From Pelobacter sp. (lineage in GTDB: Bacteria; Desulfobacterota; Desulfuromonadia; Geobacterales; Pseudopelobacteraceae), in assembly GCA_030824515.1 (NCBI GenBank), contig JAVBXN010000018.1, positions 1-64,000 of the forward strand: a stretch of 64,000 bases of DNA. Direction: 5' to 3'. Made by a program: the position numbers and the translations under genes. The notes under the pieces are model-generated. The model made no database searches and was not told the DNA's origin. It saw only the letters and a program-made list of their open reading frames with translations. Below are positions 8,144 to 16,746 of this stretch, one piece after another. The number at the start of each line of letters is the position of its first letter. Position 1 is the first letter of the stretch.

Positions 8144-9397
8144 TTAGAATTTGTAGGCCAGGCTGATTCCCAAAATGTGCATATCGGCGTTGTAGACACC
8201 GTTGGCGCTGCCTAGTCCAACAGTGTTATTATTATTCCGCTCCTCCTGGAGCTGGTAGGCATAGCTGACGGCCAGCTTCATTCGGTCTAACGCCATTTCG
8301 CTGCCGACACAGAACAGGTGGGTGTTTGAGTCGGGCACCGATGGTTCGAAGGTATCGTCGGGGACCGGGTTCCAACCGTAAAGGTAGCCACCCAACAGAG
8401 TGAATGTATCATTCAGACGGTATTTGCCGCCAACATTTACAGCAAATGTGTCATGCCAGTTTTTGGGAGTGCTGTTGGATGACTGTCCGCTGACCGGCTG
8501 TGCAAATTCAACTTTCAACTCCCTGTAGGAGCGCCAATCTTCCCAGCGAAACCCGGATTCCAATGTCAATCTTTCCGTGGCCTGCCAGGCAATACCTGCC
8601 AGCAGCTGCCGGGGAAGCGTGATTTTACTTTTGGCGCTGGTGTTAGGCAGGGCTCCTGCAAGCAGCGGGGACGGAAGCTCGAAATTGATGTTGCCGTCAA
8701 TGTCCACCTCGACTTCGCTGCGGTAGGATACACCGGCAGAAATTCCATAGCCGGCATCATACGCCAGGGCAAGATTGTATCCGAAGCCGGTTCCATCTCC
8801 CTTGAACTTCTGATTGGCATCGGCAAGCCCGAAAGCAGACAGGTTGACTTTACCCTCCAGTGACGCATCCAGATAAATCACGTCCAGCCCTGCAGCGAAA
8901 GAGAGTCCCGGAATGATCTGATATGATAGCACCGGGTTAAAATTGTAGGTTTCAATCTGCGAGTTGGTGGCAATATACCGCCCCTCCCAGGTTCCCTTCC
9001 ATTCCGTACCCAGGCCGAAGGGGTTGAAAACACCCAGCCCGGCGCTAAGCTTGTCGTTGAAGGTATGGCTGAAATAAAAAGTACCGGGATAGTAGAGGGT
9101 GTCTTCGGTTGAGGATGCAGAACCGCTGCTTGCGCTTTTGAAATCCCTGGACGGAAACAGCAGGGTTGTCCCAACCTCAAGCTGGGTTCCAGGCAACCTG
9201 TTGAGCAGGGCCGGGTTAAAAAATATTGTCGACGGGCCATCGCCATGAGCGACCACCGCATCGGCCTGCCCCAGGGCGGAAGCGCCCTGGGTGAAAATGC
9301 CGAAACCGGAAGCGTGGGCGGAGGTGCTGGCACAGATGGTGGCAAACAGAACAGCTGCCGTGGCCAGGACTGATGAATGATCGATTGTGCGTTTCAT
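8144..9397 (-). CDS. outer membrane transport protein, OmpP1/FadL/TodX family
   Basis: A 417-residue outer membrane porin. It has an N-terminal signal peptide ending near AHA, then the mature start SGFGIFTQGASALGQADA and the NPALL motif of the plug domain, and it ends in an aromatic residue (...LAYKF), as beta-barrel proteins do. FadL-family porins take up long-chain fatty acids or hydrophobic compounds. The start at 9397 follows GGGGAG; the longer reading adds 12 residues without a ribosome site. It lies between gcvT and gcvH, an odd place for a lipid porin, with a hairpin after it. Confidence 0.9.
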   Translation of the reverse strand: MKRTIDHSSVLATAAVLFATICASTSAHASGFGIFTQGASALGQADAVVAHGDGPSTIFFNPALLNRLPGTQLEVGTTLLFPSRDFKSASSGSASSTEDTLYYPGTFYFSHTFNDKLSAGLGVFNPFGLGTEWKGTWEGRYIATNSQIETYNFNPVLSYQIIPGLSFAAGLDVIYLDASLEGKVNLSAFGLADANQKFKGDGTGFGYNLALAYDAGYGISAGVSYRSEVEVDIDGNINFELPSPLLAGALPNTSAKSKITLPRQLLAGIAWQATERLTLESGFRWEDWRSYRELKVEFAQPVSGQSSNSTPKNWHDTFAVNVGGKYRLNDTFTLLGGYLYGWNPVPDDTFEPSVPDSNTHLFCVGSEMALDRMKLAVSYAYQLQEERNNNNTVGLGSANGVYNADMHILGISLAYKF

Positions 9398-9463
9398 AAA
9401 ACACTCCCCGATCTTGCTCTGTTCATGCAGCAACAGATCTCAACAGAAAGGAACGATATCAGC

Positions 9464-10555
9464 TCATGACCTTAGCGAGCCATTATCATAGAACGGCAAC
9501 TCGCAAACCACGGCCTCCATGCTGACCCGTTCATGACATATCGTGAGCGGCATTCCAACCGGATATTCACCGGCAGCAGCAAAGCCGATTCCGATGCCGC
9601 AGCCGAGCATCGGCGAGAAGACCCCACTGGTTACGCTGCCGACCGGATGGCCTTCGGACAGGATCTCATAGTGGTGGCGTGGTGAGCGGCGGCTTGAGAC
9701 CCGGAAAGCGATCTTCTGTTTCGCGACGCCCTCCTGCTTCTGTTTCATGAGCGCCTCTTTACCGACAAAGTTCTTGTCGAAATTGACAAAGGCACCCAAG
9801 CCTGCCTGCAACGGCGTGGTAACTTCGTCGATATCGCTACCGTAGAGTGAATAGCCCACCTCCAGGCGCAGAACATCCCGCGCGCCCAGGCCGGCCGGCT
9901 TGACGCGCTCGTCTTTGAGCAACAGATCCCACAGCTGGCAGACCTTATCGGCGGGAATGAATATCTCGTATCCCAGCTCACCGGTGTAGCCGGTGCGACT
10001 GACAATCGCTTCCACCCCGAGAATATCCATAGTTATGAATTTGAAGTAGGGAATTGTGGCAACCTGCTCGCCAAAGGCTGATACCATCACCTCGCGTGCC
10101 AGCGGCCCCTGGATGTCCAGCTTGCCGGTCTGGTCGGTAATGTTGGAGAAAGCGCCCCCCTTCAGCCTTTGGCTGATAACGGCATAATCGTTGGTAGCAG
10201 TAGCGGCATTGACGACAACCATGACCTTGTCCTCTGCCAGGCGGAAGACGATCAGGTCATCAATGATGCCACCCTGCTCGTTCAACAGGAAACCGTAACG
10301 TGAGCGTCCGACCGGAATCGTCTTGACCGAAAAGGTAAAAACGTCCTCCAGTCCACCCGCTTCGAAATCGCCCTGGAAAATGAATTCTCCCATGTGGCAA
10401 ATGTCGAAGAGCGCGGCCTTCTGTCGGCACCAGGCATGCTCGGCGATGATCCCCTCGTACTGGATCGGCATGTCCCAGCCTCCGAAAGGCGCCATCAAGG
10501 CTTTCAAATCACGATGCCTGCTGTTGAGGGGTGTTGCCGTTGTCTGCTCTGCCAT
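9464..10555 (-). CDS. gcvT: glycine cleavage system aminomethyltransferase (T protein)
   Basis: A 363-residue T protein. It has the N-terminal FGGWDMPIQYEGI segment, the TGYTGELGYEIF block and LGARDVLRLEVGYSLYG, all conserved in GcvT. It transfers the methylene from aminomethyl-lipoyl-GcvH to tetrahydrofolate and releases ammonia. GGGAG precedes the ATG. It is the first gene of the gcv group, after a small exported protein 40 bases upstream. No glycine riboswitch is visible in the short leader. Confidence 0.95.
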   Translation of the reverse strand: MAEQTTATPLNSRHRDLKALMAPFGGWDMPIQYEGIIAEHAWCRQKAALFDICHMGEFIFQGDFEAGGLEDVFTFSVKTIPVGRSRYGFLLNEQGGIIDDLIVFRLAEDKVMVVVNAATATNDYAVISQRLKGGAFSNITDQTGKLDIQGPLAREVMVSAFGEQVATIPYFKFITMDILGVEAIVSRTGYTGELGYEIFIPADKVCQLWDLLLKDERVKPAGLGARDVLRLEVGYSLYGSDIDEVTTPLQAGLGAFVNFDKNFVGKEALMKQKQEGVAKQKIAFRVSSRRSPRHHYEILSEGHPVGSVTSGVFSPMLGCGIGIGFAAAGEYPVGMPLTICHERVSMEAVVCELPFYDNGSLRS

Positions 10556-10595
10556 GTTTTATACTCCCTGAATGTTTAGTTGTTGTACGCCATTT

Positions 10596-11054
10596 TTATC
10601 TTTTCAAGCTGCGCCTGGCTTTTTTGCCGCTGACTTCGGCGATCGAAAGCACATCGGCCAGTTGCATTTTCCAGATACCTTCCTCGTGGGTCATTTTGAA
10701 TTCGCGGGTGCTGGAATCCGACGAGTTCATTGTCCCTTCCAGTCCAAGCTTTACGTAGACAGTGGCCTCGGTGCGTTTTTCATTCAAGACCCTGAAGTTT
10801 TCCATTTTCTGCCAACAGCAGGCCGGACGGATGGTACTGTCACGCATCTTTTTGACAAAGGCCTCACGGGAGGTCTTGCCACGATGGGCCAGCCGTTCGA
10901 AGAGCTGTTCATAGCGTCCGTCACGCCAGATATCGAGGGTTTCCGACATGGATCCTTCAAGAATTGCAGCGGAATCAACGGAGAACGCGGGAAAAGCGGA
11001 TCCAGCCAGAACTAATAGCGTGCACAAAACCAGGGAAACAGTACGTATATGCAT
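10596..11054 (-). CDS. exported protein of unknown function
   Basis: A 152-residue protein with a clear signal peptide (hydrophobic VSLVLCTLLVLAGSAF, cleavage near residue 23). The mature part has a helix resembling an NTF2-like or DUF4864-type fold (YEQLFERLAHRGKTSREAFVK) and a later beta segment EATVYVKLGLEG. I cannot name a family with certainty. GGAGG precedes the ATG. It sits directly upstream of gcvT with a 40-base gap, so it may be co-transcribed with the glycine cleavage genes. Confidence 0.6.
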   Translation of the reverse strand: MHIRTVSLVLCTLLVLAGSAFPAFSVDSAAILEGSMSETLDIWRDGRYEQLFERLAHRGKTSREAFVKKMRDSTIRPACCWQKMENFRVLNEKRTEATVYVKLGLEGTMNSSDSSTREFKMTHEEGIWKMQLADVLSIAEVSGKKARRSLKR

Positions 11055-11202
11055 TGGTTCACCTCCGAATTCCGCATATCGTAGTGCAAATATATCCGGC
11101 GTGCAACTTCAAATATGCCAATATCACACACAAAATTCTGTTACTTGAAAATTGACTCAAATAGAGTAGAATGAACCAACTTCATTAACAGAGGGCATAA
11201 CC

Positions 11203-12441
11203 ATGCAATACAGTGATGATAAATTCCGGAAGATCATCGACCTCGGATTCGAGATTTCCCAGATCAGGGACATTGACCTGCTGCTGGAAAAAATCCTGAA
11301 AGAGGCCCGAATTTTCACCAACTGTGACGCCGGTTCAATCTACGTCAGGGAAGGTGACAGCCTGACATTCCGCTATGCCCAGAACGACACCCTGCAGGGA
11401 CAGCTGCCGCCCGGCAGAAAGCTGCCCTACTCGACCTTCTCGATTCCGATCGGCAACGATTCGGTGGCGGGATACGTGGCTGCCAACGGCTCCATTCTGA
11501 ACATCGCAGACGTCTACCAGATTGCCGATTTTTTCCCCTACACTTTCAACCGTTCCTATGACGAACTGACCGGATACCGGACCTGTTCCATGCTTACTAT
11601 TCCGCTGAAAAACTTCCGCGGCGATATAATCGGTGTGCTGCAGTTGATCAACGCCATGGATAGCCAGGGTGAAGTCACGTCATTCGTACACGAGGATGAA
11701 GAACTGATCCGGTATTTTTCCAACAACGCCGCCGTTGCCATCGAGCGGGCCAAAATGACCAGGGAAATCATCCTGCGGATGAACAAGATGGCCGAACTTC
11801 GCGACCCGAAAGAGACCGGACCGCATGTCAACCGTGTTGCAGCGTATTCCGTTGCCCTCTACGAAGCCTGGGCCGGCAGGAGAAAACTTTCACAGGTGGA
11901 TATGGACAAAAACCGGGATGTGCTGCGCATGTCGGCAATGATGCACGATGTCGGCAAGGTGGCCATTTCCGACTCGATCCTGAAAAAACCGGGACGGTTT
12001 ACGCCGGAAGAATTCCAGATAATGAAGCTGCATACACTGTATGGTGCGAATCTCTTCGCCGATATCTCATCCGACTTTGACGAATCGGCGGCAACAGTCG
12101 CGATCAGCCATCACGAGCGTTGGGATGGCAACGGTTATCCCGGCCACATCGACCCGCAGACCCAGAAACCTCTGCCCGGTTTTGAAAAGGAGGATGGCAG
12201 TGCCAAAGGCAAACAGGGTGAAGAGATCCCGCTCTTTGGCAGGATCGTAGCTCTGGCCGATGTGTATGATGCCCTCTCCTGCCGCCGCTGTTACAAGGAG
12301 GCCTGGAGCGAGGCTGAAGTTCTGGAGAATATCCGTTCGGAGTCCGGCAAGCAGTTCGACCCGGAACTGGTCGAGGTTTTCATGGATTGTATCGACACCT
12401 TCAGGCAGATAGAAAAACGTTATCCCGACCATACGGAATAG
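11203..12441 (+). CDS. GAF and HD-GYP domain protein (likely cyclic-di-GMP phosphodiesterase)
   Basis: 412 residues: a GAF domain at about 15-175, then an HD-GYP domain at about 200-400. The metal site is present (HDVGK), as is the diagnostic SHHERWDGNGYPGHI carrying the GYP triplet, so the phosphodiesterase is probably active. GAF binds a small ligand or senses redox state. The product would lower c-di-GMP, and some HD-GYP proteins of Geobacter relatives act on cGAMP, which is relevant because putative cGAMP riboswitches lie at 16.5-16.9 kb. GAGGG lies just before the ATG. It is a single gene, divergent from the gcvT group. Confidence 0.9.
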   Translation: MQYSDDKFRKIIDLGFEISQIRDIDLLLEKILKEARIFTNCDAGSIYVREGDSLTFRYAQNDTLQGQLPPGRKLPYSTFSIPIGNDSVAGYVAANGSILNIADVYQIADFFPYTFNRSYDELTGYRTCSMLTIPLKNFRGDIIGVLQLINAMDSQGEVTSFVHEDEELIRYFSNNAAVAIERAKMTREIILRMNKMAELRDPKETGPHVNRVAAYSVALYEAWAGRRKLSQVDMDKNRDVLRMSAMMHDVGKVAISDSILKKPGRFTPEEFQIMKLHTLYGANLFADISSDFDESAATVAISHHERWDGNGYPGHIDPQTQKPLPGFEKEDGSAKGKQGEEIPLFGRIVALADVYDALSCRRCYKEAWSEAEVLENIRSESGKQFDPELVEVFMDCIDTFRQIEKRYPDHTE

Positions 12442-12466
12442 GCGCCATATATAAACCGGAAGACCT

Positions 12467-12579
12467 CATTCGGCCACAGAGCTCACAGAGTTTTTACAGC
12501 AAATTCCACTTTCCAAAGTGAAAGTTTCAAGCTGTATCAGGAATACGTTCCAGCAATCTGTGTTCTCTGTGGCCGAATG
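12467..12579. repeat. intergenic inverted repeat built of CACAGAG units (copy B)
   Basis: The left arm at 12467-12490 begins CATTCGGCCACAGAG and continues CTCACAGAG. The right arm at 12558-12579 is its reverse complement for the first 15 bases. The internal part holds a second small dyad CACTTT/AAAGTG. It lies between the convergent HD-GYP gene and aroF and may end transcription from both sides. Confidence 0.65.
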
Positions 12580-12598
12580 TTTCAAGCTGCAACTCAAA

Positions 12599-13618
12599 TC
12601 ACAACGTCCTGTCCCCCGCCTCTGCAAACAGCTTCAGTTTGGCCATCATCACATCGAATTTGGCCGGTTTCAGCGATTGCGGCCCATCCGATGATGCGTG
12701 CTCGGGATCGGGGTGAACCTCGACAATCAGGCCGTCAGCACCCGCCGCCACCGCCGCGTAACACATCGGAGCCACATAGTGGTGATTGCCGGTTCCATGG
12801 GATGGATCAATCACGATCGGCAGATGGGTTTTCATCTTCAGAACCGGAATAGCCGAGAGATCGAGGGTGTTGCGGGTAGCGGTCTCGAAGGTGCGGATAC
12901 CTCGTTCACAGAGAATCACCGATTGATTCCCCTCGCTCATGATGTACTCGGCGCTCATCAGGAATTCCTGGATCGTCATCGCCATGCCGCGCTTGAGCAG
13001 AACCGGCTTGCCCAACTGGCCGACCTTTTTAAGCAAGGCAAAATTTTGTGAATTGCGAGCCCCGATCTGAAGGATATCCGCATAGTCGGCAACCAGCTCG
13101 GCTGTTTCCGGGTTGATGACCTCGGTTACAAATGGCAGACCGGTCAGTTCGCGCGCTTTGGCCAGCAGTTTCAGCCCGTCCTCTTCAAGTCCCTGGAAAG
13201 AGTATGGCGAAGTGCGCGGTTTGAAGGCTCCGCCCCGCAATACATGCGCACCGGATTTTTTAACCGCAATGGCCGAATCGATAATCTGTTTTTCGCTTTC
13301 GACCGAACAGGGACCGGCCATGATGACGACCTGCTTGCCGCCGATAACAACATCGTCGCTGATTCTCACCAGACTGCACTCCTTCTTGACCTCTTTCGAA
13401 GCCAGCTTGTAGGGCTGCAGGATCGGCACCACGTTCTCAACCCCATGCAGCGACTCCAGCGCCTGCAGCACCGCCTTCCCGCGTTCGTCTCCAATGGCGC
13501 CGATCACGTCCCTCGTTTCGCCATGGATCACATGCGGTTTGTAGCCCAACTCCTTGATCCTCTTCAGCACTTCATCCCGGTCCTTTTTTACTGCGCCTGT
13601 CTTCATTACAATAATCAT
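12599..13618 (-). CDS. aroF: 3-deoxy-7-phosphoheptulonate synthase (DAHP synthase)
   Basis: A 339-residue type I-beta DAHP synthase, the first step of the shikimate pathway (PEP plus erythrose 4-phosphate). It has an N-terminal ferredoxin-like regulatory domain ([17 protein letters not shown], about 1-70) and the TIM-barrel core with [25 protein letters not shown] and DPSHGTGN. The start at 13618 follows AAAGGAG; the longer frame to 13801 reads through the terminator region. Expression should be set by the aromatic leader peptide and attenuator at 13695-13842. The chorismate-pathway genes at 31-36 kb are separate. Confidence 0.93.
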   Translation of the reverse strand: MIIVMKTGAVKKDRDEVLKRIKELGYKPHVIHGETRDVIGAIGDERGKAVLQALESLHGVENVVPILQPYKLASKEVKKECSLVRISDDVVIGGKQVVIMAGPCSVESEKQIIDSAIAVKKSGAHVLRGGAFKPRTSPYSFQGLEEDGLKLLAKARELTGLPFVTEVINPETAELVADYADILQIGARNSQNFALLKKVGQLGKPVLLKRGMAMTIQEFLMSAEYIMSEGNQSVILCERGIRTFETATRNTLDLSAIPVLKMKTHLPIVIDPSHGTGNHHYVAPMCYAAVAAGADGLIVEVHPDPEHASSDGPQSLKPAKFDVMMAKLKLFAEAGDRTL

Positions 13619-13694
13619 CGTTCCTGCTCCTTTACCACAAACAATTCGGGCCGGAAGTTCCCCCCGGCCCTGGCTGTATTGATAATTCAAACAG

Positions 13695-13728
13695 CAAAAA
13701 ACCGGGGAGACTTGCGTCTGCCCCGGTT
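13695..13728 (-). terminator. attenuator terminator of aroF with competing antiterminator
   Basis: On the minus strand AACCGGGG pairs with CCCCGGTT, extended inside by AGAC/GTCT around a TTGC loop with one bulged base, and a run of six T's follows. The segment at 13715-13723 is also the exact complement of nine bases at 13770-13778, inside the codons for residues Pro22 to Arg25 of the leader peptide. The two pairings are mutually exclusive, as in classical attenuation. Confidence 0.85.
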
Positions 13729-13755
13729 CGTGGATTTGTGTGATAGCTTCCTCGC

Positions 13756-13842
13756 TTACACCTGTACCCGGGCAGACGGCCTGAAATAAAAGCCGAACCA
13801 AAAGTAAAAGTTATAAGCAGTAAAGAAGCGGTTAGAGTTCAT
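13756..13842 (-). CDS. aromatic leader peptide of the aroF attenuator
   Basis: A 28-codon reading frame, ATG at 13842 and TAA at 13756-13758. Residues 6-20 contain 11 aromatic amino acids (7 Phe, 3 Tyr, 1 Trp). The tail has six non-aromatic residues of which P22-R25 overlap the antiterminator. When charged tRNA-Phe/Tyr/Trp is scarce, a ribosome stalled on the aromatic codons would leave 13770-13778 free to pair with the terminator arm and let aroF be transcribed. There is no Shine-Dalgarno before the ATG (CCTCCC instead), so initiation may be leaderless or unusual. Confidence 0.8.
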   Translation of the reverse strand: MNSNRFFTAYNFYFWFGFYFRPSARVQV

Positions 13843-13843
13843 G

Positions 13844-13880
13844 GGAGGATACTTAAGCACAGAGGCATCCCGGTTGTCAA
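13844..13880 (-). promoter_or_regulatory. probable sigma-70-type promoter for the aroF leader
   Basis: On the minus strand a perfect TTGACA (13875-13880) is followed after 18 bases by TTAAGT (13851-13856). A start site 6-8 bases downstream would fall only a few bases before the leader peptide ATG at 13842, giving an almost leaderless leader peptide. The -10 box is weak, so the exact position is uncertain. Confidence 0.5.
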
Positions 13881-13949
13881 GAGACAATTCTTTTCCCGGA
13901 CGCGGGAAACAGGTTAGCGCCAGTATGCTGAAGCAGCCATGTGCCCGAG

Positions 13950-16313
13950 TTACCATGGCTTGCTGCCATGACAGTAACTTGCGCAGGTACGTGTAGTCGC
14001 ATTCCATACGCTGAGACTGACATCTTTGGAACCGTTCATGTGCGTTGCCGCATTCACGGTCGTGCTGCTGTAACCCGTGCCATGGCATGTGGCGCAACCA
14101 TAGCCCTGGTTTGCGTGAAACACGTGTTGACCCAGGGCGGGCGGAATGGCGTGGCAGGTGCCGCAGGTTTGCGCCGGCGGAGCATTCGTGGCAGCGCTGG
14201 CCTGGGACGAGGCCAATCCTTCACCGGCGCTGTTTGCAGCAGTGACGATGTAGTAGTAGGTGGTGCCGGCGGCCAGACCGGTCTGGATGTAGGGACTGGC
14301 AGCATTAATGATCTTTGCGCCGCTGGTTTTTGTCACGCCGGATGTGGTTGCGTAATAGATGTTGTACGATGTTGCGCCGGAAACCGCCGACCAGGAAACG
14401 CTGACCTGGTTAGCGCCACCGGCAGCGCTGACACCTGCCGGAGCAGCAGGAATCGTCACCACCGGTGCATTGGTGGCGGCTGAGACCTGTGCCGAAGCGG
14501 CGCTCTGTCCCGAGGCATTAACCGCGGTCACAATGTAGTAATAGGTGGTGGATGCAGCCAATCCGGTTTGGATATAGGGACTGCCGGCAGTTGTAATCTT
14601 TGTTCCCGCAGTGGTAACGCCCGAAACCGTGGCCCAGTAGATATTGTACGAAGTAGCGCCGGAAACTGCAGTCCAGGAGATGGATACCTGATTTGCAGCG
14701 CCGCTGGCAGTAACGCCTGTCGGAGTTGCCGGAACCGCGGGAGGCGCTGCATTGGTGGTCGCCGTGACCTGGCTTGAAGCGACACTTTCGCCGACACTGT
14801 TGGCCGCCGTGACAATGAAGTAGTAGGTAGTGCCTGCTGAAAGTCCGGTTTTAACATAGGGACTGCTGACACCGGCGACTTTGGTTCCGCTTGTTTTGGT
14901 TACGCCGTTGCTTGTGGACCAGTAAACGTTATAAGAGGCTGCTCCGGTAACCGCGGGCCAGGTTATGGTCGCCTGGTTGGCGCCGCCAACGGCAGTGGCA
15001 CCGTTTGGCGCCGCTGGAACTGTCGGGGTCGGCACCGCTGCAAGCGTGGTCGCCGCGACCTGGACGGAAGCAGCGCCTTCACCGGCACTGTTCACCGCGG
15101 TAATGATGCAGTAGTAGGTGCTGCCGGCGGTGAGACCGTTCAGAACCGCAGGAGTGGTGGCGCTGGTAATTCTGGTTCCGTTAATCTTGGTTACTCCGCC
15201 GGTAGTAGCATAATAGACATTATACGACGTGGCGCCATTAACCGGGCCCCATGTGAGTGTCACCTGGTTGGTGCCGCCTGTTGCTGTCACACCGGTTGGT
15301 GCGGCCGGGAGTGTCGGTACCGGAGGCGTCGAAGCGGTGACTGCCGAGATCTGGGCCGATGCGGCGCTTTCGCCGCTGCTGTTAACGGCGGTTACGATGT
15401 AGTAATAGGTGGTACCGGCAGCCAGACCGGCCTGGACATATGGAGTTGAAACGGAGGAGATCTTAGTGGCGCTGGTTTTGGTCACGCCCGAAGTGGTTGC
15501 GTAGTACAAATTGTAGGAGGTCGCATTACTGACGGAAGTCCAGGAAAGTGTCACCTGTCCTGTGCCGCCAACGGCGGTCAAGCCGTTCGGAGCTGCTGGA
15601 ACGGAGGGAGCCGGTGGCAGAGAGCCTCCATCGAAGATACCGTTGGCAATGTCGCTGACCAGGCCGGTGAAAATCACGGCTCGGCTTTTCTTGTTGATGA
15701 TTGACAGTTGCCCGTTTGACACGGTGATTTTTACATTGTCGAACATGTCATCCAGGTCGAGATGATTGGCAATGTAGCGGCTCGTGATCGGATTGGTGTG
15801 ATCCGAGCTGTACTGCTTGAGGAGCGGCTCCAATTTGGCAAGCAAGATCGAGACGGTCTTCGAGAGATTGTTTCTGATTCTGTGATTTTTGTCGGAATCC
15901 GATTTTTCATAGACATCGTCCGGATCGTCATCACCTGCAGCACTGGCTACGATTACATTGGATAGCGGGTTGATATTGGCAATGCCCGGACCATCTGCAT
16001 ACGAGTTCAACTTATATACCGTCTCGTCGGCGCTTCCTGTAGCCTGAAGCACATACGGCGCCTTCATGCCGGTGACATCAATGGCAAAGGAACCATCGCT
16101 GGAGATGACAGTGGTTTTTTGTTTCGCGGGAGTGGATGAATCCTTCAGACTTACCTGCCCTGACAGCGGGGAGCCGACGACAGCCTTGCCACTGACCACC
16201 TCTGAGGAAACACCTCCCGAGCCACCTCCGCCACAACCGGCAAGCATGAGTCCGAAGGCCATAAGGGAAAGTGCAGTTATGGCTGCAAATGATTTTCTGA
16301 CGAGTTTTTTCAT
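13950..16313 (-). CDS. FN3-repeat lipoprotein with C-terminal heme-binding (CxxCH) domain
   Basis: 787 residues. The signal peptide ends in the lipobox LAGC (C27), followed by a glycine run. After a helical N-domain come five fibronectin type III domains of about 90 residues, each with PAAP-type linkers and the TYYYIVTAVNSAGE strand. The last 77 residues carry CGTCH, CATCH and CASYCH: two standard c-type heme motifs and one with three residues between the cysteines, a pattern found in Geobacter cytochrome-like surface proteins. A surface or extracellular electron-transfer role is plausible. AAAGGAG precedes ATGATG, and the second ATG at 16313 has the best spacing. Two riboswitches lie upstream. 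Confidence 0.82.
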   Translation of the reverse strand: MKKLVRKSFAAITALSLMAFGLMLAGCGGGGSGGVSSEVVSGKAVVGSPLSGQVSLKDSSTPAKQKTTVISSDGSFAIDVTGMKAPYVLQATGSADETVYKLNSYADGPGIANINPLSNVIVASAAGDDDPDDVYEKSDSDKNHRIRNNLSKTVSILLAKLEPLLKQYSSDHTNPITSRYIANHLDLDDMFDNVKITVSNGQLSIINKKSRAVIFTGLVSDIANGIFDGGSLPPAPSVPAAPNGLTAVGGTGQVTLSWTSVSNATSYNLYYATTSGVTKTSATKISSVSTPYVQAGLAAGTTYYYIVTAVNSSGESAASAQISAVTASTPPVPTLPAAPTGVTATGGTNQVTLTWGPVNGATSYNVYYATTGGVTKINGTRITSATTPAVLNGLTAGSTYYCIITAVNSAGEGAASVQVAATTLAAVPTPTVPAAPNGATAVGGANQATITWPAVTGAASYNVYWSTSNGVTKTSGTKVAGVSSPYVKTGLSAGTTYYFIVTAANSVGESVASSQVTATTNAAPPAVPATPTGVTASGAANQVSISWTAVSGATSYNIYWATVSGVTTAGTKITTAGSPYIQTGLAASTTYYYIVTAVNASGQSAASAQVSAATNAPVVTIPAAPAGVSAAGGANQVSVSWSAVSGATSYNIYYATTSGVTKTSGAKIINAASPYIQTGLAAGTTYYYIVTAANSAGEGLASSQASAATNAPPAQTCGTCHAIPPALGQHVFHANQGYGCATCHGTGYSSTTVNAATHMNGSKDVSLSVWNATTRTCASYCHGSKPW

Positions 16314-16520
16314 CATATCTCCTTTCATTACTATCCTGCTGAAATTGTGGCAATAATCCATCGCTGTGCTTTCTTTCATCTGCTCTCCCCTATCCACCGG
16401 CTGGACTGAAATCAGATCAGCAGCTGGTCGATGTAATTGCGATCAAATCCCCTTGCCCATCAGGAGATAGCGCGCGCTTTTTCACGTTTGCAGATTCCGG
16501 TGACTCCCGGAAATGGGCGC

Positions 16521-16632
16521 AAAAAAGCCGGGTCACCGAAATCTCGTGATATTTCGGCAACCCGGCTGTCTACTTGAGACCCTATAGGCTTTCCGCCCCA
16601 CCCTCACGGATGGTTTAGTATTATCGTGTACC
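16521..16632 (-). promoter_or_regulatory. GEMM-I riboswitch, proximal copy, with terminator (putative cGAMP type)
   Basis: Minus strand: CACGATAATACTAAACC, then a GTGA tetraloop on P1b, CGGAAAGCC, and GACAGCCGGG. These are the core segments of the GEMM-I (c-di-GMP-I class) aptamer. Aligned to the Vibrio cholerae Vc2 aptamer, the ligand-contact position G20 appears to be A, the change that marks cGAMP-preferring variants in Geobacter relatives. The 3' side of the aptamer also pairs with a downstream arm followed by six T's (16521-16526). Ligand binding should block that terminator, giving an ON switch. Confidence 0.85.
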
Positions 16633-16641
16633 ACTACCAAA

Positions 16642-16681
16642 TTTATACCGAGTTCCGGAACTAACTACCGCTCGGTATAAA
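16642..16681. repeat. 11-bp inverted repeat in the spacer between the two riboswitches
   Basis: TTTATACCGAG (16642-16652) is the reverse complement of CTCGGTATAAA (16671-16681), with an 18-base loop. It has no U-tract, and its role is unknown. Just upstream in the minus direction (about 16721) is a good Shine-Dalgarno, GGAGGTGA, with no start codon at proper spacing, possibly a remnant of a duplicated leader. Confidence 0.5.
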
Positions 16682-16746
16682 GCTCGCCATTACTGACGAT
16701 AAAACCGATTCGTGATGGGTCACCTCCTGCGTCGTATTTTGAACAC

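Noticed and set aside
10556-11202. Glycine riboswitch before gcvT
   Set aside because: The gap before gcvT is 40 bases and the region before the upstream gene shows no aptamer-like folds.
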